A stretch of DNA of 64,000 nt from Macrolepiota albuminosa (GCA_027475525.1 JAMWFC010000049.1:5130947-5194946); one strand, 5' to 3'; positions 11,070-23,669 are shown, counted from the stretch's first letter. The notes: generated by a model not told the origin, from the sequence alone. Numbers and translations: made by a program.

Positions 11070-13093
11070 ATGGGTATCGCTGGGCTATGGGATGTGAGGT
11101 GTGCCGTGCCTTTTCTCTTTACAACTAATGTGTCACGCAGATCATCTACCCTGCCGCCAAAATACAATCCTTAACCCATCTCTCAGTGATAGAAGGGTTT
11201 GAGGCAAACCCTGATGGTGCTCGTGGATTTAGGCTCGGTATTGACGTCAGTATTTGGTTCTTCCATGCCGAGTATGGCAAAGGAGGAGAGAACCCTGCCC
11301 TCCGTACCCTATTCTTTCGCTGTGCAAACTTGATGCGCTCTCCATTCCTTCCACTGTTCATCTTTGATGGTCCGCAAAGGCCTGAATGCAAGAGGGGGAA
11401 GACAATAGCCCGGGAAGACCATAGACTTAGCCCTCAGTTCAAGATGATCATTGAGGCTTTTGGATTCGAGTGGCGGACTGTAAGTTGTTTGTTTTTGTGT
11501 TACGCTGCTCTCATAATATATGGTTTGATAGGCTCCTGGAGAAGCTGAAGCTGAGCTAGCATATCTCAACGGCATGGGTGTTATTGATGGCATTTTGTCC
11601 GACGATGTGGATAATTTTTTGTTCGGCGCTACTACAGTCATCCGAAAGTGCATATTTTCTATTCGATCCACTGCTCAGTCTCTCAACCCACAAAAATAGC
11701 TCTTCAAACCAACTTGATGGAAATCGCTCCAATCCTGTTTTGAATGCCGCAGGCAAGGATGACAAAAACCACACAAGAATCTACCATTCTTTCGAGATCA
11801 TGGCCCACCCCGACATACGTCTGACACGCGGTGGAATGATTCTTATTGGTCTCATGAGTGGAGGTGATTACCATCAAAGAGGTCTGGATGGTTGTGGTGT
11901 AAAGATTGCGCATGGCCTCGCGAAGTGTGGGTTGGGAGATACTCTCTTTGAGGCTGCTCAGACCATGACTCGTGAGGAACTGGAAACATTTCTCATTTCC
12001 TGGCGTCGTGAACTGCGTCATGAACTTTGTACGGACTCGAAAGGTCACATTGGACACCGTAATCCATCATTAGCGAATTCTGTACCTTCCGACTTCCCGA
12101 ACGTCGATATCTTACTATCATATACCCATCCGATCACCTCGCGTTCAACAGGAAACCCCGTGGATACACTCAAAATGACTCTGTCAAGCGAGCCTGACCT
12201 AGGAAAGCTCGCTGCAGTATGTGAGTCGTATTTTGAATGGGGGTTCAAGGAGAGAATCATCAAGCGGTTTCGAAACATAATGTGGCACTCCGTTACATTG
12301 CGAATCCTCCGACGTGCGGTTCTGCATCTAGACCATATTTCACTATCCACACTGAAGAGCGGCGAACCAGAAGCTAGAAAAACATCATGCAGATTTCTCT
12401 CATCTTCGATGGGAAGTGAAGGCAGCGGCAATGAGGATGAGCAACTTATCATTAAGATCCACTCCGAACGGAGTCACGTTTCCACCGACAAAATTCTGGA
12501 GTACCGTGTAGAAATAGCTCCGGCACAGCTCGTTCGCCTTGCCGAATCAGGCATCAAGGGGCTTCGTTCTCCAGAGGATCCAGACAAATGGAAGGAGGAT
12601 GAGGATGAGGATGAGGATGGTAAGAGTGCCGAATCAAAAAAGTCTTCGCTCAGTCCCGAGAGCCACATACGCCTATGGATTCCGGCTTGCATGGTCCGCC
12701 TTGTGGAGCCTCGGCTTGTCCAGGAGTATCAAGTGCTACTTGAGACTAAAAGTGTGAAGAAAGCGAGAAAGGGACAAGGCAAAAAGACAGCCATCGTATC
12801 GATGGATATCCGAAAATTTTTCACAACCCCTGCCACAGCTAAGATGTCTGCTTCGCCATCTGGCATTTCAGCGGCCACTCCATCCCACAGCTCACCTTCA
12901 AGTTCAAGGCAGATACTGAAAAAGTGAGCTCTTTTATCTGTGCATATTTTCATGCAAGTTCATGAACAGATACCGGCCAAGGAAACAAATTGAAAACCAG
13001 ATGTCCTTGCATCACTTTTTCAATGTTAGGCCCCTGAAGAGGCAGAGACTGACCGGTCCGTCGACTGGTGATGCGGATTGTAAGTTTTATTGA
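11070..13093 (+). CDS. GEN1/Yen1-type XPG-family structure-specific nuclease
   Basis: Five exons by inspection: 11070-11093, 11141-11479, 11532-11647, 11700-12923 and 12970-13093, joined in phase to 608 residues. Start MGIAGLWD is the N-terminus typical of the family, whose free Gly2 lies in the active site. Likely metal ligands: Asp43 (GIDVSIWFF), Asp84 (FIFDGPQ), Glu125/Glu127 (APGEAEAEL), Asp146/Asp148 (SDDVDNFLFG) and Asp216 (SGGDY). The helix-hairpin region (GLDGCGVKIAHGLAKCG) and a chromodomain-like region follow, then an acidic run (EDEDEDED) and a Lys-rich tail. Residues 578-585 (QMSLHHFF) match a PCNA-binding PIP box, and a second FF motif (MDIRKFF) precedes it. The family resolves Holliday junctions and flaps in the nucleus. 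All motifs are intact and no premature stop was found. The final exon could instead continue through a GTAAGT donor at 13080. Mushrooms often carry several paralogues, so orthology to Yen1 is not proven. Confidence 0.85.
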
Positions 13094-14493
13094 TGTAAAA
13101 GTAATAATTGAACTAGGCTTTTTGGGTAAATACAACTTTATTTCACAAAAGTTCGTGGGCTTGTTACATGCGCGCACACTTTGAAAAGTGATGTTGTTAT
13201 AATTTTTATTGATTTTTAAAATTAAAATGCAAATTAAATTCACACTAAAATCGGGAATCAAATAGTATTACTACTAAAACCCGAAGTCAGTCTACTGCTG
13301 TTGGCCTAAGACGTCTGCTCCCTGGGGACTCCGAGCCGCGGCAAGTCAACTGCTTGCCCGACTCCCCCAATTCTACCCTCCTTTTATATCCTTCGTGATT
13401 ACGCATGGACCTCTACTTATTTGTGTGTTTTGAGGGTTTGCTTGCAGCATTTTCATGCCCGGCTACTCGGCGCAGCATGCCATCAGTCTGGGCACGGTTT
13501 ACTGCGTGCCCCATGCTTAGCATTTACGAAACCATTCCTCCGTCATTTTCTTCGGCTAACTTCCTATCCTCGCTCTGTCTCTCTATCTGCTTCTCCTCCC
13601 GGGGTCTATTCTGTGGTTGCGTGGTCGTGGCGGGTATTGAGGAGCAGGGCTCAGGGGTTGGGTGTGATTTTGGTGGTGTGATGAATACTCGGAGATAGCT
13701 ATTGATAGGTGATGTCGGATCTGATGTCCCAAGATCTTGTCCCGGCCGAGCACTGCCACCTTTTGGCTATCCCCTTGATTGGTTTGTTGCTATAGTGCAT
13801 TACGGTCAAAACCAACCTCTTGGCACCCCAAAAATTAGAAACTTTATACCACCTTGAAAAATGAAGATAAAAGTATGAAAACTACCGGAGATTGAGAAGG
13901 GCTTTTGAGTTATCACAACACTTCCTTGAAATTTTAAGTTTGAATTTTTTTTTCACTTGAAAACTGGATTTAGGACCCTGAGCCATCATTATATAAGCTG
14001 ATGGCCCTTGATGTGACTCCATTTGGTATATTAACTAAGCAATGACATGATTCCTACTGAGGGTTCTGAAGCATATCTAAAGACATCATAATGTTTGCAG
14101 GAACGCAGCAATGAGATTTATACTTTTGAACTGCAAATTCAGCAAGGCACACATTCAAACCCTTACTATGAATAAAGGTTTAGGTCATCCTTGATAGGGA
14201 AGTTCAGCAAAATTTACCTGTAAGCATCCATGTAATGCCATGTCTGATGAAAAAATGCTCGAATTGTCTTCACTTTGCATGACAGTATGATTTCAGGCAC
14301 TAGAGTCTTGGCTGTGCTGAAGGTTCCATCAGCAAAACAACAATAACCTGTCAGGATGACATTAAAGATGGAGCAGCTCAAGTCAATAAAGACTCACAAT
14401 ATTTCATCCACCCTAAAACATTTCGATCAGATTAAGTTCACAATGAAACTTTGGAATTTTTGGCTTTAGGAGCAAGTTCCTTTCATTGTTACT
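13094..14493. other. No supported gene (AT-rich intergenic)
   Basis: Downstream flank of the nuclease gene. 13100-13280 and 13800-14490 are AT-rich with no ORF of note. 13300-13760 is more GC-balanced and has overlapping plus-strand ORFs (13405-13698) and a minus-strand frame (about 13700-13530, Pro/Thr-rich then Glu/Arg-rich), none with a recognisable motif. Probably intergenic DNA or an eroded repeat. Confidence 0.4.
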
Positions 14494-14812
14494 TTAATTA
14501 GAGGGCTCACAGCAGGTCAATACAGCATTGTAACACACAGTGACACCCACTATACTGTGGGCAATGTAAGTTTCAAGATCCTGCATGTCCTCATTCTCAT
14601 TCTCTTCAAATGCCAGATCTTCCCTGCCATTCTCAGTCAATGTAAACGCTGCACCAGAATGCTTTATCTTGTCATCTGAATCTGATGCCAAAGCATAATC
14701 AGGATCTGTCAAAGTGTCGATGGGATCATCCATAAAACTGGGGCCAAAACCATCAGCATGGTCAGCTCGTTAACGTTTGGCCTGCACAACACATTTGCTG
14801 GGCCTTACCATG
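14494..14812 (-). pseudogene. Possible N-terminal exon of a transposase-like or hypothetical gene
   Basis: A minus-strand frame from an ATG near 14812 begins MVRPSKCVVQAKR, has a stop (TAA) after 13 codons, then continues for about 95 codons with a strongly acidic composition (DDPIDTLTDPDYALASDSDD, NENEDMQDLETY). The basic start followed by an acidic stretch is common at N-termini of mushroom DDE transposases and hypothetical proteins, but nothing diagnostic is present and no further exon is evident to the left. Element A inserted 70 bases upstream, so it may have separated this exon from its promoter. Confidence 0.25.
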
Positions 14813-14882
14813 GTATATAGACTGTTTTTCAGGGCCTCTATGTTTGTTTTTTTTTTTTTCAAAAACTGGATTTTAGTCACGT

Positions 14883-15925
14883 TGATAGGCTTCTACTTGG
14901 ACTGAGCGCATCAAGGGACATTATAGGCCGACCAACACTTGACACACTAGAGACTCTAGCGACCAGCCTTGGGTACAGAGCAGCCCTAGCACGGGTGCTC
15001 TATGGCAAGACTTATCCATTCATCTCAATCACCAGTACCAGCCCCTCAGCGCCCTCCACTCAGTTACTTTGGAGAACAAGAAGACTCAGAACTCATAGCG
15101 CTAGCACAACGGCGGAAGGTGACTCTGACCAAACCCCGATCAGTACTGAAAGGAGTTAGCAATTGGCGTTGTCAATCACCGAGGCACCTCAATCAGAAGT
15201 CTAAAAGAATCAATGACGACGAGACAGGATACACGCAGACCCAACATTTAAATCTATCAAAAGATGGTACAATGTTTAGCGCCGGAATTAGCGCTCACAG
15301 CGTCTGTCGAGGATTCCCTGACCATACCCCGGGATGGCATAGCCAATTAAATTACATCAAAAAGTGAGCAAACTCGTACCACTTCTAAGTAGTTTTCGAG
15401 TCGCCGTTGGTCGCCATCACCCATGTGCTGCAGATCGCCGTTGACAGGTGGCCGTTAGCTACAGTCACGAATAGAGGCGCTAATTGGTAGCGCCATCAAT
15501 GGACTTATTTTGGAAATAATGTAGTGCATAGTATAAAAACTAGCTACTTGCCATGTATATAACAACGAATTGTAACCTCTTGAGCACCCAGTTACACTTA
15601 GTGTTCAAATCGCGCTAGCATTGCCTGACTTTGTCACCAAGTTCGGCGCTAGCTTCGTCTATCTCGTCTTCGTTGTTTACGGTGCCACCTACGGGCACGC
15701 TACGCTGCGCTATTTGTTTATTTCTCTATAACTTCTCCTAAACTACGACACTTACTACTTGCTAGGTAGCACCCGAGGCGCTATCGTCTAGCGCATCACC
15801 CTATCACCTCTGCTCGAGCACACCGGGACCCTGCCAGGACTCCTCACAAACCCGTACGCCAGGCGCTGGAGATGGCGTTGTACTGCATATACGTCCAGCG
15901 CACCTAACCACAGTTGGCGTCATCA
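14883..15925 (+). repeat. Element A 5' LTR
   Basis: Starts TGATAGGCTTC and ends GGCGTCATCA, matching 50560-51602 base for base apart from about 15-20 substitutions. The termini TGATAGG and GTCATCA are shared with the otherwise different LTRs of C and D. It must contain promoter and polyadenylation signals, but none was assigned. Flanked on the left by the target duplication ACGT. Confidence 0.93.
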
Positions 15926-15928
15926 TTT

Positions 15929-15946
15929 TGGAGCCCACCGCGAGGG
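15929..15946 (+). other. Primer binding site of element A
   Basis: TGGAGCCCACCGCGAGGG lies three bases after the 5' LTR. The same 17-18 bases occur next to the 5' LTRs of C and D (complement near 47191-47208 and 40619-40636, also three bases away). TGG pairs with the CCA end of a tRNA. The implied tRNA 3' end would read CGCGGTGGGCTCCA; the isoacceptor was not identified. Confidence 0.75.
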
Positions 15947-16316
15947 GTTCTATTGAGGCAGAATTCCGCCGGAAACTCGAGCCCAGCGACAGCGCCACCT
16001 CCTATTGGAGAGCGCGTTTGAACAAACCTTAACTGAGTCACCACACTTACCAGGCACGCTACCGAGGCAGACTTTAGATCAGGAACTTGAAGCCGCTCCA
16101 GATAGCTTGGCTGAAAGCTTCTTCCCATTTTCCCGACCGTTCGAATACTTAGCAGGTGAAAACCATACACCGCTTACTCCTTTGGAAGAGCTGTCTAGGT
16201 CATTATTGCCAGAACCTAGCGACTCAGAATTACCCGAGCCAGTACCGACTACAACCACGCCAAGCAAAACTACCACTAACGCTACTATTCCCACCACGAC
16301 GTCGACGCCAGCTAGT
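15947..16316 (+). other. Element A gag leader
   Basis: Leader between the primer site and the gag ATG. The gag frame is open through it (from about 16005) and Pro/Thr/Leu-rich, but has no ATG before 16317, so either gag begins at 16317 or translation uses a non-AUG start upstream. Confidence 0.5.
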
Positions 16317-18679
16317 ATGGAGCAGGCAAACACACCATGTATGCTGCCAAGAAACCACTTCTCGTCGCCAAAATGGGACGAGACGAAACCTCGTGAACTA
16401 ACACAGTATTTCCGAGAATTGGAATATTTATTACGTGACTGCCGAGTCACCGACAACACACAAATGAAAGAATACGCCGCCAGATATGTTTCCTACGATA
16501 CCGCGGAATCCTGGACAGGACTGGATGAGTTTCAAGGATTAACACGAGATGCGGTGCCAAGGTCGTTTACCTACGAGGAATGGAAAAAGGCGATCATTAA
16601 ACTGTACCCGGGCGCTGAAGAATCCACACGCTATACTGTCCTTGAAATCCAGAAACTGGTACAGGATACCTTTGCAACAGGCATTTATACGCTAGGCACG
16701 CTATCTACTTATTATCGAGATTTCCAGCGAATTGCAAGATGGCTAGTACAGAACGGCAAACTCTACAGGAACGAGGAGCGGCGCTTGTTTCAACAAGGCA
16801 TTCCAACATCACTATGGACCCGTATAGCTCGTCGCTTAGAAATTCTTAAGTCCGACCACCACCCTGAGGAACCCTACGATATAGAAGACATTTTTGAAGC
16901 AGGTAAATGGATACTGAAAGGCACGGATACTGGCATCCCCTTCCAGCAACCCTCTAGTACTGATAATGGAGGAAAGGCACCACCTGTTGTGGCGCCAGCA
17001 CCTAGCGCGACTAACAATCAGGGAGGTTTTGTCAAGAAGGAGGATCTGGAAAATGCAGTCAACATGGCCGTCGCAAACGTTATGAGCAAATTGGAAACGT
17101 TAATCTCGACTAGCCTTAATGCGCCCCGAGGTAATATGCAATCCGGCCCTTGTCACTTCTGTGGTGAGGCAGGACATACGATGACTCGCAGACGCTGCGC
17201 TATCCTTGAACAATACCTGCGCCAAGGAAGAGCACGCCGAGGCGCCGACGGGAAAATAGTCCTACCCTCCGGCGCTAACATCCCTCTATATCCTGAGCAC
17301 CGAACCTTCCAGGGACGAATTGATGAATGGCACCGACGTAACCCTGGGAACTTAGCGACGGGCAATCTCAATAGTACGGCCGCAGCGGAGGCAGAAACAA
17401 CTCCACAACAGGCGCTAATCCATGAAGTACTCCAGCTTAACGCTGTTAGCGAGCGACCGACGTTGTCACGAGAACAACTCCACAACAGGCGCTAATCCAT
17501 GAAGTACTCCAGCTTAACGCTGTTAGCGAGTGACCGACGTTGTCATGAGAGGAGAGGATCGAGACGTTGGAAAGGGAGCTAAAGTCGCTAAAGAATCAGG
17601 TTTTCAATGGTGTCGAGATTAAAAAGAGCAAGCAACCGTTGAAAGACTATAGACCCTCAGGTGCTACATCAGATCCAGCACCCGCAAAGCCTTCAAATCC
17701 TGGCATCAATGACAACACACCTGATATGGCCAAAGCATCAGCTAGCACGGAACCGCCACTACACCCGTATTCAGGACTTGCCGGTAACTACGCTCCGCCT
17801 ATCAATCAAAACTTTGGGGCGCCAGACAAGCCAGCAGGAGGCTACCGACCAACGGCACCAATCTACGACATAGAAAAATCTAAGCAAGTATTCGATCGTA
17901 TTATGAAAAGTCAAGTCACGATGTCGGTAGGGGAGCTATGCAGTGTGGCGCCAGACGTCAGGAATCAGATGCGCACAGCGGTTACCCCTCAACAAAATGT
18001 AGCTAACAATGTAACGGCAGTGGATGAATGCGACGACGTGCTACCCGGATTCGCGTACATAACAGAGATGGTCGCATCGGAAATCAAAGAAGAGGCCACG
18101 CCACCCAAAGAAGCTACGTCCATTGACCTGGTTGAAACCTACCTTAAGTCGCTAAGATCTAGCGACAATCCTGCCGTCCTCACTGTAGCCCAAGACTCTC
18201 ATGCGATTCGCTTGATTATGTTGACAGTTGATGGAAAAAGCGAGATAGAATCTATCGTGGACAGCAGATCACAGATTATTTCAATGGCTGCTGACGTCGC
18301 TAACGAGCTTGGCATCATTTACGACCTGACCATCATTCTTAATATGCAAAGCGCTAACGGCACTATTGATCGATCCTTGGGAATGGCCCGTAACGTGCCA
18401 TGCGCTGTTGGCGATCTTATGTTTTACCTTCAAATACACATTCTTAGATTGCCTGCGTACGACTTATTATTAGGGAGGCCCTTCGACGTCTTAGCCCAAT
18501 CAGTAGTCAAGACAACGTCTGAAGACAAAACGACGCTAACTATTAGCGACCCTAACTCGGGTGTCAGGAGAACGGTACCAACGTTTCCCCGGGGGAAATT
18601 CCAGAAACCGGGACCGAGAAAGCGACCTTATGTTAGCGACAACCCTTGCGAGTGTTTTCCGGCGCCATCAAGGAGATGA
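16317..18679 (+). pseudogene. Element A gag-protease, inactivated
   Basis: ATG 16317 (MEQANTPCMLPRNHF) aligns with the gag start of element D. Recognisable parts: capsid-like helical region (about 16350-16920), a cysteine knuckle (CHFCGEAGHTMTRRRC near 17150) and an aspartic protease near 18250. Three lesions: a 77-base tandem duplication (17397-17550) that shifts the frame so the first half stops at 17495; TGA in the duplicated copy where D has CGA; and a protease active site reading DSR instead of DSG. Downstream the frame is open from 17567 to 18679, where it overlaps pol in the -1 frame. In the family, Gag forms the particle and the protease matures it; this copy cannot do so. Confidence 0.88.
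17397..17550 (+). repeat. 77-base tandem duplication inside gag of element A
   Basis: The block beginning ACAACTCCACAACAGGCGCT occurs twice, 77 bases apart. Because 77 is not a multiple of three it breaks the gag frame. The second copy has two further CG-to-TG changes (GAGTGACCG versus GAGCGACCG, and CATGAG versus CACGAG). Confidence 0.9.
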
Positions 18680-21600
18680 GTGATGAGGATCATGGAGATG
18701 AAGTGCTTATCTTGGACTATAACCATCAGACTGGGCAAGTAAACTTTATATCATATACCCCTTTAGCCCATGAAATCTTGAATTCTTCTTCGTCGCTTAC
18801 TAGCGAAGCGTTATCCTACTTATACCTCACTGTGTCAGATATTACTGAAAACCTTTCAACAGACACTTATTTCGTTTCTACTCCTGACTCTAAAGAACCT
18901 TTGATATCAGGTTTCGCTAGAAACCATGACTCTATTTATAATACGTTTGCTAACAATAGTACCTCTAAGCGCAAAGGGGTTCAGGTCAAGAAGAAATATA
19001 AACCCGTAGCGCTTAAAACAAAACTGGTAGTGAGCGCCGTACCCGAGGAATTTCACATCGAAAGAAAAATAATAGGCGACCCTTTGGCTACCCTGCCAAA
19101 ACTCGACCCAAATCCACCACCCTTCGAACCAACAGGACGATTTACAGAAGAACGAAAGGCGCTATTTCTTAGCGCCCATGATACCGGCTTTCTCTCGACA
19201 GAGGAAATGAACGTATTAGTCGACATCATGCAAAAACAGAATAAGGCTTTCGCATGGGAGGACTCAGAACGCGGTAAACTTAGAACTGACTTCTTTCCCC
19301 CAGTGGTTATACCGACAATACCGCACGTACCCTGGACTGAGCATAACCGACCCATACCCCCAGGCATCAAAGCCGAAGTCTGCCAAATTATTCGCTCCAA
19401 GATAGCGGCAGGTGTATACAAGCCTTCTAATTTGGCCTACCACTCGAGGTGGTTCTGTGTACTAAAGAAAAACAGGAAGCTACGTATAGTTCACAGTCTA
19501 GAACCGCTAAACAAAGTCACCATTTGTCATTCAGGGGTACCGCCATTTCCCGATCACGTCGCTGAATCTTTCACGGGACGAATATGTGGCGCTACCCTGG
19601 ATTTGTACGTGGGCTATGACGAGCGCTTAATCCATCCTTCCTCTCGCAACTTGACAACATTTCAAACACCGTTTGGGGCGCTACGGCTAGTCACACTTCC
19701 TATGGGATGGACAAACTTGGTACCGATATTTCACGACAATATTACGTTTATCCTACAGCCCAAAATACCCCACCATGTGCTCAGCTTCATAGACGACGTA
19801 GGAGTTAAAGGCCCGAAGGATTGGCGATTGGTAGATGGCAAGCCCGAAGTTCACCCGGAAAATCCTAATATTCGCATGGCGCTATGGGAATTCTTTCAAC
19901 TGGTTAACCGAGTACTTCAGCGCATGAAGTATTGTGGCGGGACGTTTTCAGGGCACAAGCTCGTTCTTTGCGCACCGCAGTTTAAAATTTTGGGGCACGT
20001 TTGCACGCCAGAAGGCAGGATTCCAGAAAAGAGCCGATTAGCGCTGTTGGAGAAATGGGGGGTCTGTCATAACCTCTCGGAAGTTCGCGCGTTCTTGGGC
20101 ACTGTAGGGGTGCTGCGCATGTTCATACACCATTTTTCTCATTGCGCAAACGCCCTTAATCGCCTAACCCGTTCAGGGGTCCCCTTCGAATTCGGACCCG
20201 ATCAAATCAATGCCCAGAAGGACTTAGTAAAGGCGCTACAGGAAGCGAAACCATTGGTACCTATTGACTATACTACCGCCGATCCCGTTATACTTGCTGT
20301 TGACACATCATATATTGCCGTTGGCTTCTTTCTATGCCAGTGTGATGGCGTGAACCGGAAAATCAGGCGCTACAATTGCTTTGGATCGATTACCCTTAAC
20401 GACCGAGAATTGCGCTACAGTCAGCCCAAGCTAGAGTTATATGGCTTGTTTCGATTGTTTCAGGTGCTGCGCATGTACCTCATTGGGGTACGAAATCTCA
20501 TCGTCGAGGTCGACGCACGATACATCAAAGGAATGCTTCAGAACCCTGATATTCAACCGTCGGCCAGTATGAACCGCTGGGTAGTAGCGATAATAATGTT
20601 TCACTTCAAGTTAGTACACGTCAGAAGTGCATTCCATGGGCCGGACAGATTATCTAGGCGACCCAGACAACTGGAAGATGAAGCGCTAGACAATAGCGAC
20701 AACGATGTATTTGATGACTGGATTGATCGATTGCATGGTTTCATGCATATCATTCAGCTGCCTATTCCGGTGCTTCGCGAAGACCAACCAGTTTCAAATT
20801 GGCTTCACCCTATTGTTCCGTACCAGCCCCGACCATATCAGGCATCATCAACTTTTTACACGGCCAGTATCTATAACGTCGCTAAGCCGTCTAACGATCT
20901 AAAGATAGTCGAGGAACCAAGATCCTTGCGAGAAGACAGTCAGAACCTGCCATATTCGGCGGTACCTCAAAGCGCCAAAGCTAAGTCAGAAGACCAGCGA
21001 GTGGACCAGGTTAGGAAGTGGCTACAAGATTTGTGACGACCATCAGACCTTACGGATACGGAATACGCCACCTTCATTCGATATGCGACGACTTTCTTTA
21101 TAGTGGAAAACCGACTTTGGAGACGAAATAGAGATGGCACCCATAAACTAGTAATTAAACCGGATAATCGAGTTAGGATTCTACGTGCTATGCATGATGA
21201 CTTGGGACACCGAGGACTCTATGCGACAAGGGCGAACCTTTTGGAGCGCTTTTGGTGGCCGCAAGTTAGCGCCAATATTGCGTGGTATATTCGCACTTGT
21301 CATCTCTGTCAAATCCAGCAGACACGTCAGGTTCTAATTCCCCCAACAGTAGCGACTCCAGCGCCGTTATTCGGAAAAATATATATCAACACCATGCACA
21401 TGCCCAAGTCAGGGCGCTACAAGTATATCATTCAAGGAAGGTGTTCCTTGGTACATTGGCCGGAGTTCTGTATGCTCCAGCGGGAAAATACAGACGCTAT
21501 AGCTAAGTGGCTCTTTGAGGACGTTATCTGCCGATGGGGAGCCCTTCACGAGATCGTCACAGACAACGGAGCGCCAATAGTTAAGGCGCTCACTTATCTT

Positions 21601-22356
21601 GCCAAGAAATACAACATACAACACATCCGAGTCTCAGGATACAATAAACGTGCTAATGGAATCGTAGAAAGGCCTCATTTCGATGTTCGACAAGCGCTAT
21701 TCAAGGCGGTCGACGGCGACGAAAGTCGCTGGAGCGAGGCGACTTATTCGGTCTTCTGGTCGGAGCGGGTTACCGTACGAAAGAGGATGGGCTGCTCTCC
21801 CTACTATGCGGCAACTGGCACCCACCCCTTGCTACCTGCGGATGTGGTGGAAGCGACATACCTACAACCCCCACCGAACTCAATACTATCCTCTACCAAC
21901 ATGATCGCTAGACACACTATAGACCTACAACGACGCATGGAGGATCTCGAGCACTTACATGAGGTAGTATTTCAGGCTAGACGACAAGCTGCGCTACGAT
22001 TTGAAACCGAGCATAGCACCATGATTTGAGACTACAACTTCACAACTGGCGCCCTAGTACTAATGCGCAACTCCAAGATCGAGGTTACCCATAACAAAAA
22101 GATGCGGCCTCGGTATCTGGGACCCCTAATAGTGGTTTCCCGCAATCGGGGAGGCGCATATGTACTCTGCGAGTTGGACGGCTCAGTTTTGCATCGACCA
22201 GTAGCGGTGTTCCGACTCATTCCCTACTTAGCACGTGAACACATTTTATTACCTTTATCGGCGCTGGACATTGACACTGCTAAACTTCGAGAGCTAGAGG
22301 AGACCGAATTTGTGGACGATGACGAAGTCGCACCAGAAGAAGAAAACGATCAGTAA
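18646..22356 (+). pseudogene. Element A pol (RT, RNase H, integrase), inactivated
   Basis: The frame begins inside the end of gag with no ATG. Order: N-terminal linker, reverse transcriptase (LDLYVGYD, later SFIDDVGVKGP as the polymerase box), RNase H (LAVDTSYIAVG), integrase zinc finger (HDDLGHRGLYA and CHLCQ), integrase core and a C-terminal RYLGPLIVV segment. No chromodomain. In-frame TGA at 21034-21036 and 22027-22029 split it into 18646-21036, 21103-22029 and 22063-22356. The first catalytic Asp of the integrase is Asn here (INTMHMP against VDTMHMP in D); VTDNGAP and the later Glu are kept. About three quarters of residues match D. Antisense genes follow tail to tail. Confidence 0.9.
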
Positions 22357-22483
22357 TAGGACCCGAAGGGGAAGGGCGCTAGACCTTAGTGCCTTGCACC
22401 TTACTTATGAAAGGAACAACAACGCATAGGATTTCATACTATACAGGACTATGGAACTGGCAATAATTGATCTATGGGCTACT

Positions 22484-23272
22484 TTACGTTCTACGGCAAG
22501 GACCCCTGACAAATCCCTCAGAGCGCCGGGGGTGCTGTCTGCGGCGGAGATGCGCAGGAGAAGGAGGCGGTGCAGGGGGGAGAATAGGCGACGGAGTAGA
22601 GGGAAAGGTCTCCGGAGGAAAGGTGGAGAAGCCGGGAGGAGATTCATTTATGGGAACAGGCGGCGCACCAGCGCGAATGGTGGAAGAGCCGGTGGGAGAC
22701 TCGTTTATGGGAGCAGGCGGCGCTCCCGCTCCGAAGCGAAAGGTGGAGGAACCGGGTGGAGACTCATTTATGGGGGCAGGAGGTGCCCCAGCTCCGAAGC
22801 GAGGAGCTAGAGGCATAAACGGTATGATGATGCGCTGAAGCGTGGCGGCACAAACTTCGTCGTCAATCAGGTCTGGCAAGGGCAACCACTTCAAAGTCTG
22901 AAGCTGGGGGTCAGCAAACCTGAACGTAGGAGCGGGAAAAGAAGAGGAACTAACAACATTATCCGTTTCGAGGAGTAGGTACTCCAAGCTTTTTGTGCTA
23001 CCCGAAATAGGAGGCTGGAAGGACACGTAAGAAGGTACTTAAGGACCCTGACGGTGGAAACTTACCGCGTTGGGGTGCTGTTCGGACTCCACGAGCCACT
23101 CCTGAGCCATAGCCAGAAGTAACCGGTAGCGCCGAATCAGGGTAAGGATATTCCCGTTGTGGTGTTGGATACCGCCTGGGGGCAGTCGAGCAAAGAACAT
23201 CTCGAGGCGATCTAAAACCTCGGGACGAGGGACGGAGGTGATGTCTTCGAGAAAGAAAGAGGGAGTAGGCAT
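22484..23272 (-). CDS. Antisense gene 2b of element A, Pro-rich repeats
   Basis: Two minus-strand exons: 23272 to about 23067 (MPTPSFFLEDITS, then LDRLEMFFARLPPGGI and RRYRLLLAMAQEWL), donor GTAAGT, and about 23003-22484 after a CCTTCCAG acceptor. The second exon begins PPISGSTKSLEYLLLE, contains PLPDLIDDEVCAATLQRI and then three copies of a block with the core GAPPAPINESPPG, ending in an Arg-rich tail. The N-terminal segment resembles that of gene 2a (LDRxxxFF, PPxGI, RRxRLL), so the two may be duplicates. It lies between pol and the long accessory gene, opposite to pol. No cysteine cluster. Function unknown; no stop or frameshift noticed, but the exon boundary is an inference. C and D lack it. 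Confidence 0.5.
22638..22810. repeat. Three direct repeats coding for the GAPPAPINESPPG block
   Basis: Imperfect units begin near 22638, 22695 and 22758 (steps of 57 and 63 bases), each containing a GGAGA(C/T)TC(A/G)TTTATGGG core. Step sizes are multiples of three, so the antisense frame is kept. Confidence 0.8.
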
Positions 23273-23669
23273 TCCAAAGAACTTAACAACGCTAGGCCCA
23301 GAAATCTCAGATATATACCTAGCGACATTATGCAGGGTCGAAGGGACTTAGGAAACAGAACTTATGCGGCACCATCACGAGGACGCGACAACAACGATAT
23401 ATTTCATATAACAACGGCAGAAGAAGCAAAAAGCTGGGAATATGTTAGGCCGGTGGCGCTGCGAAGAAGATGGGATCGCCTCACTCAAACAATAGGGGGG
23501 GGGAAGAAAAACAACACGCGACAGGTCAAGAAGGGCCGAACCAAGAAATACGCTTGCTAACAACCGTCGGCCCCTCGAGGGGACCACGAAAGAGACGAGC
23601 GCCGGTATACTTGCGAGGGGACTAGGAGAAAAGAGCCGTTAGACACGGAAGGAGAGGTGATGGCTCAGT

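Noticed and set aside
13405..13698. Plus-strand ORF with hydrophobic stretches as a small membrane protein
   Set aside because: Two overlapping frames equally open, no conserved motif, no exon context.
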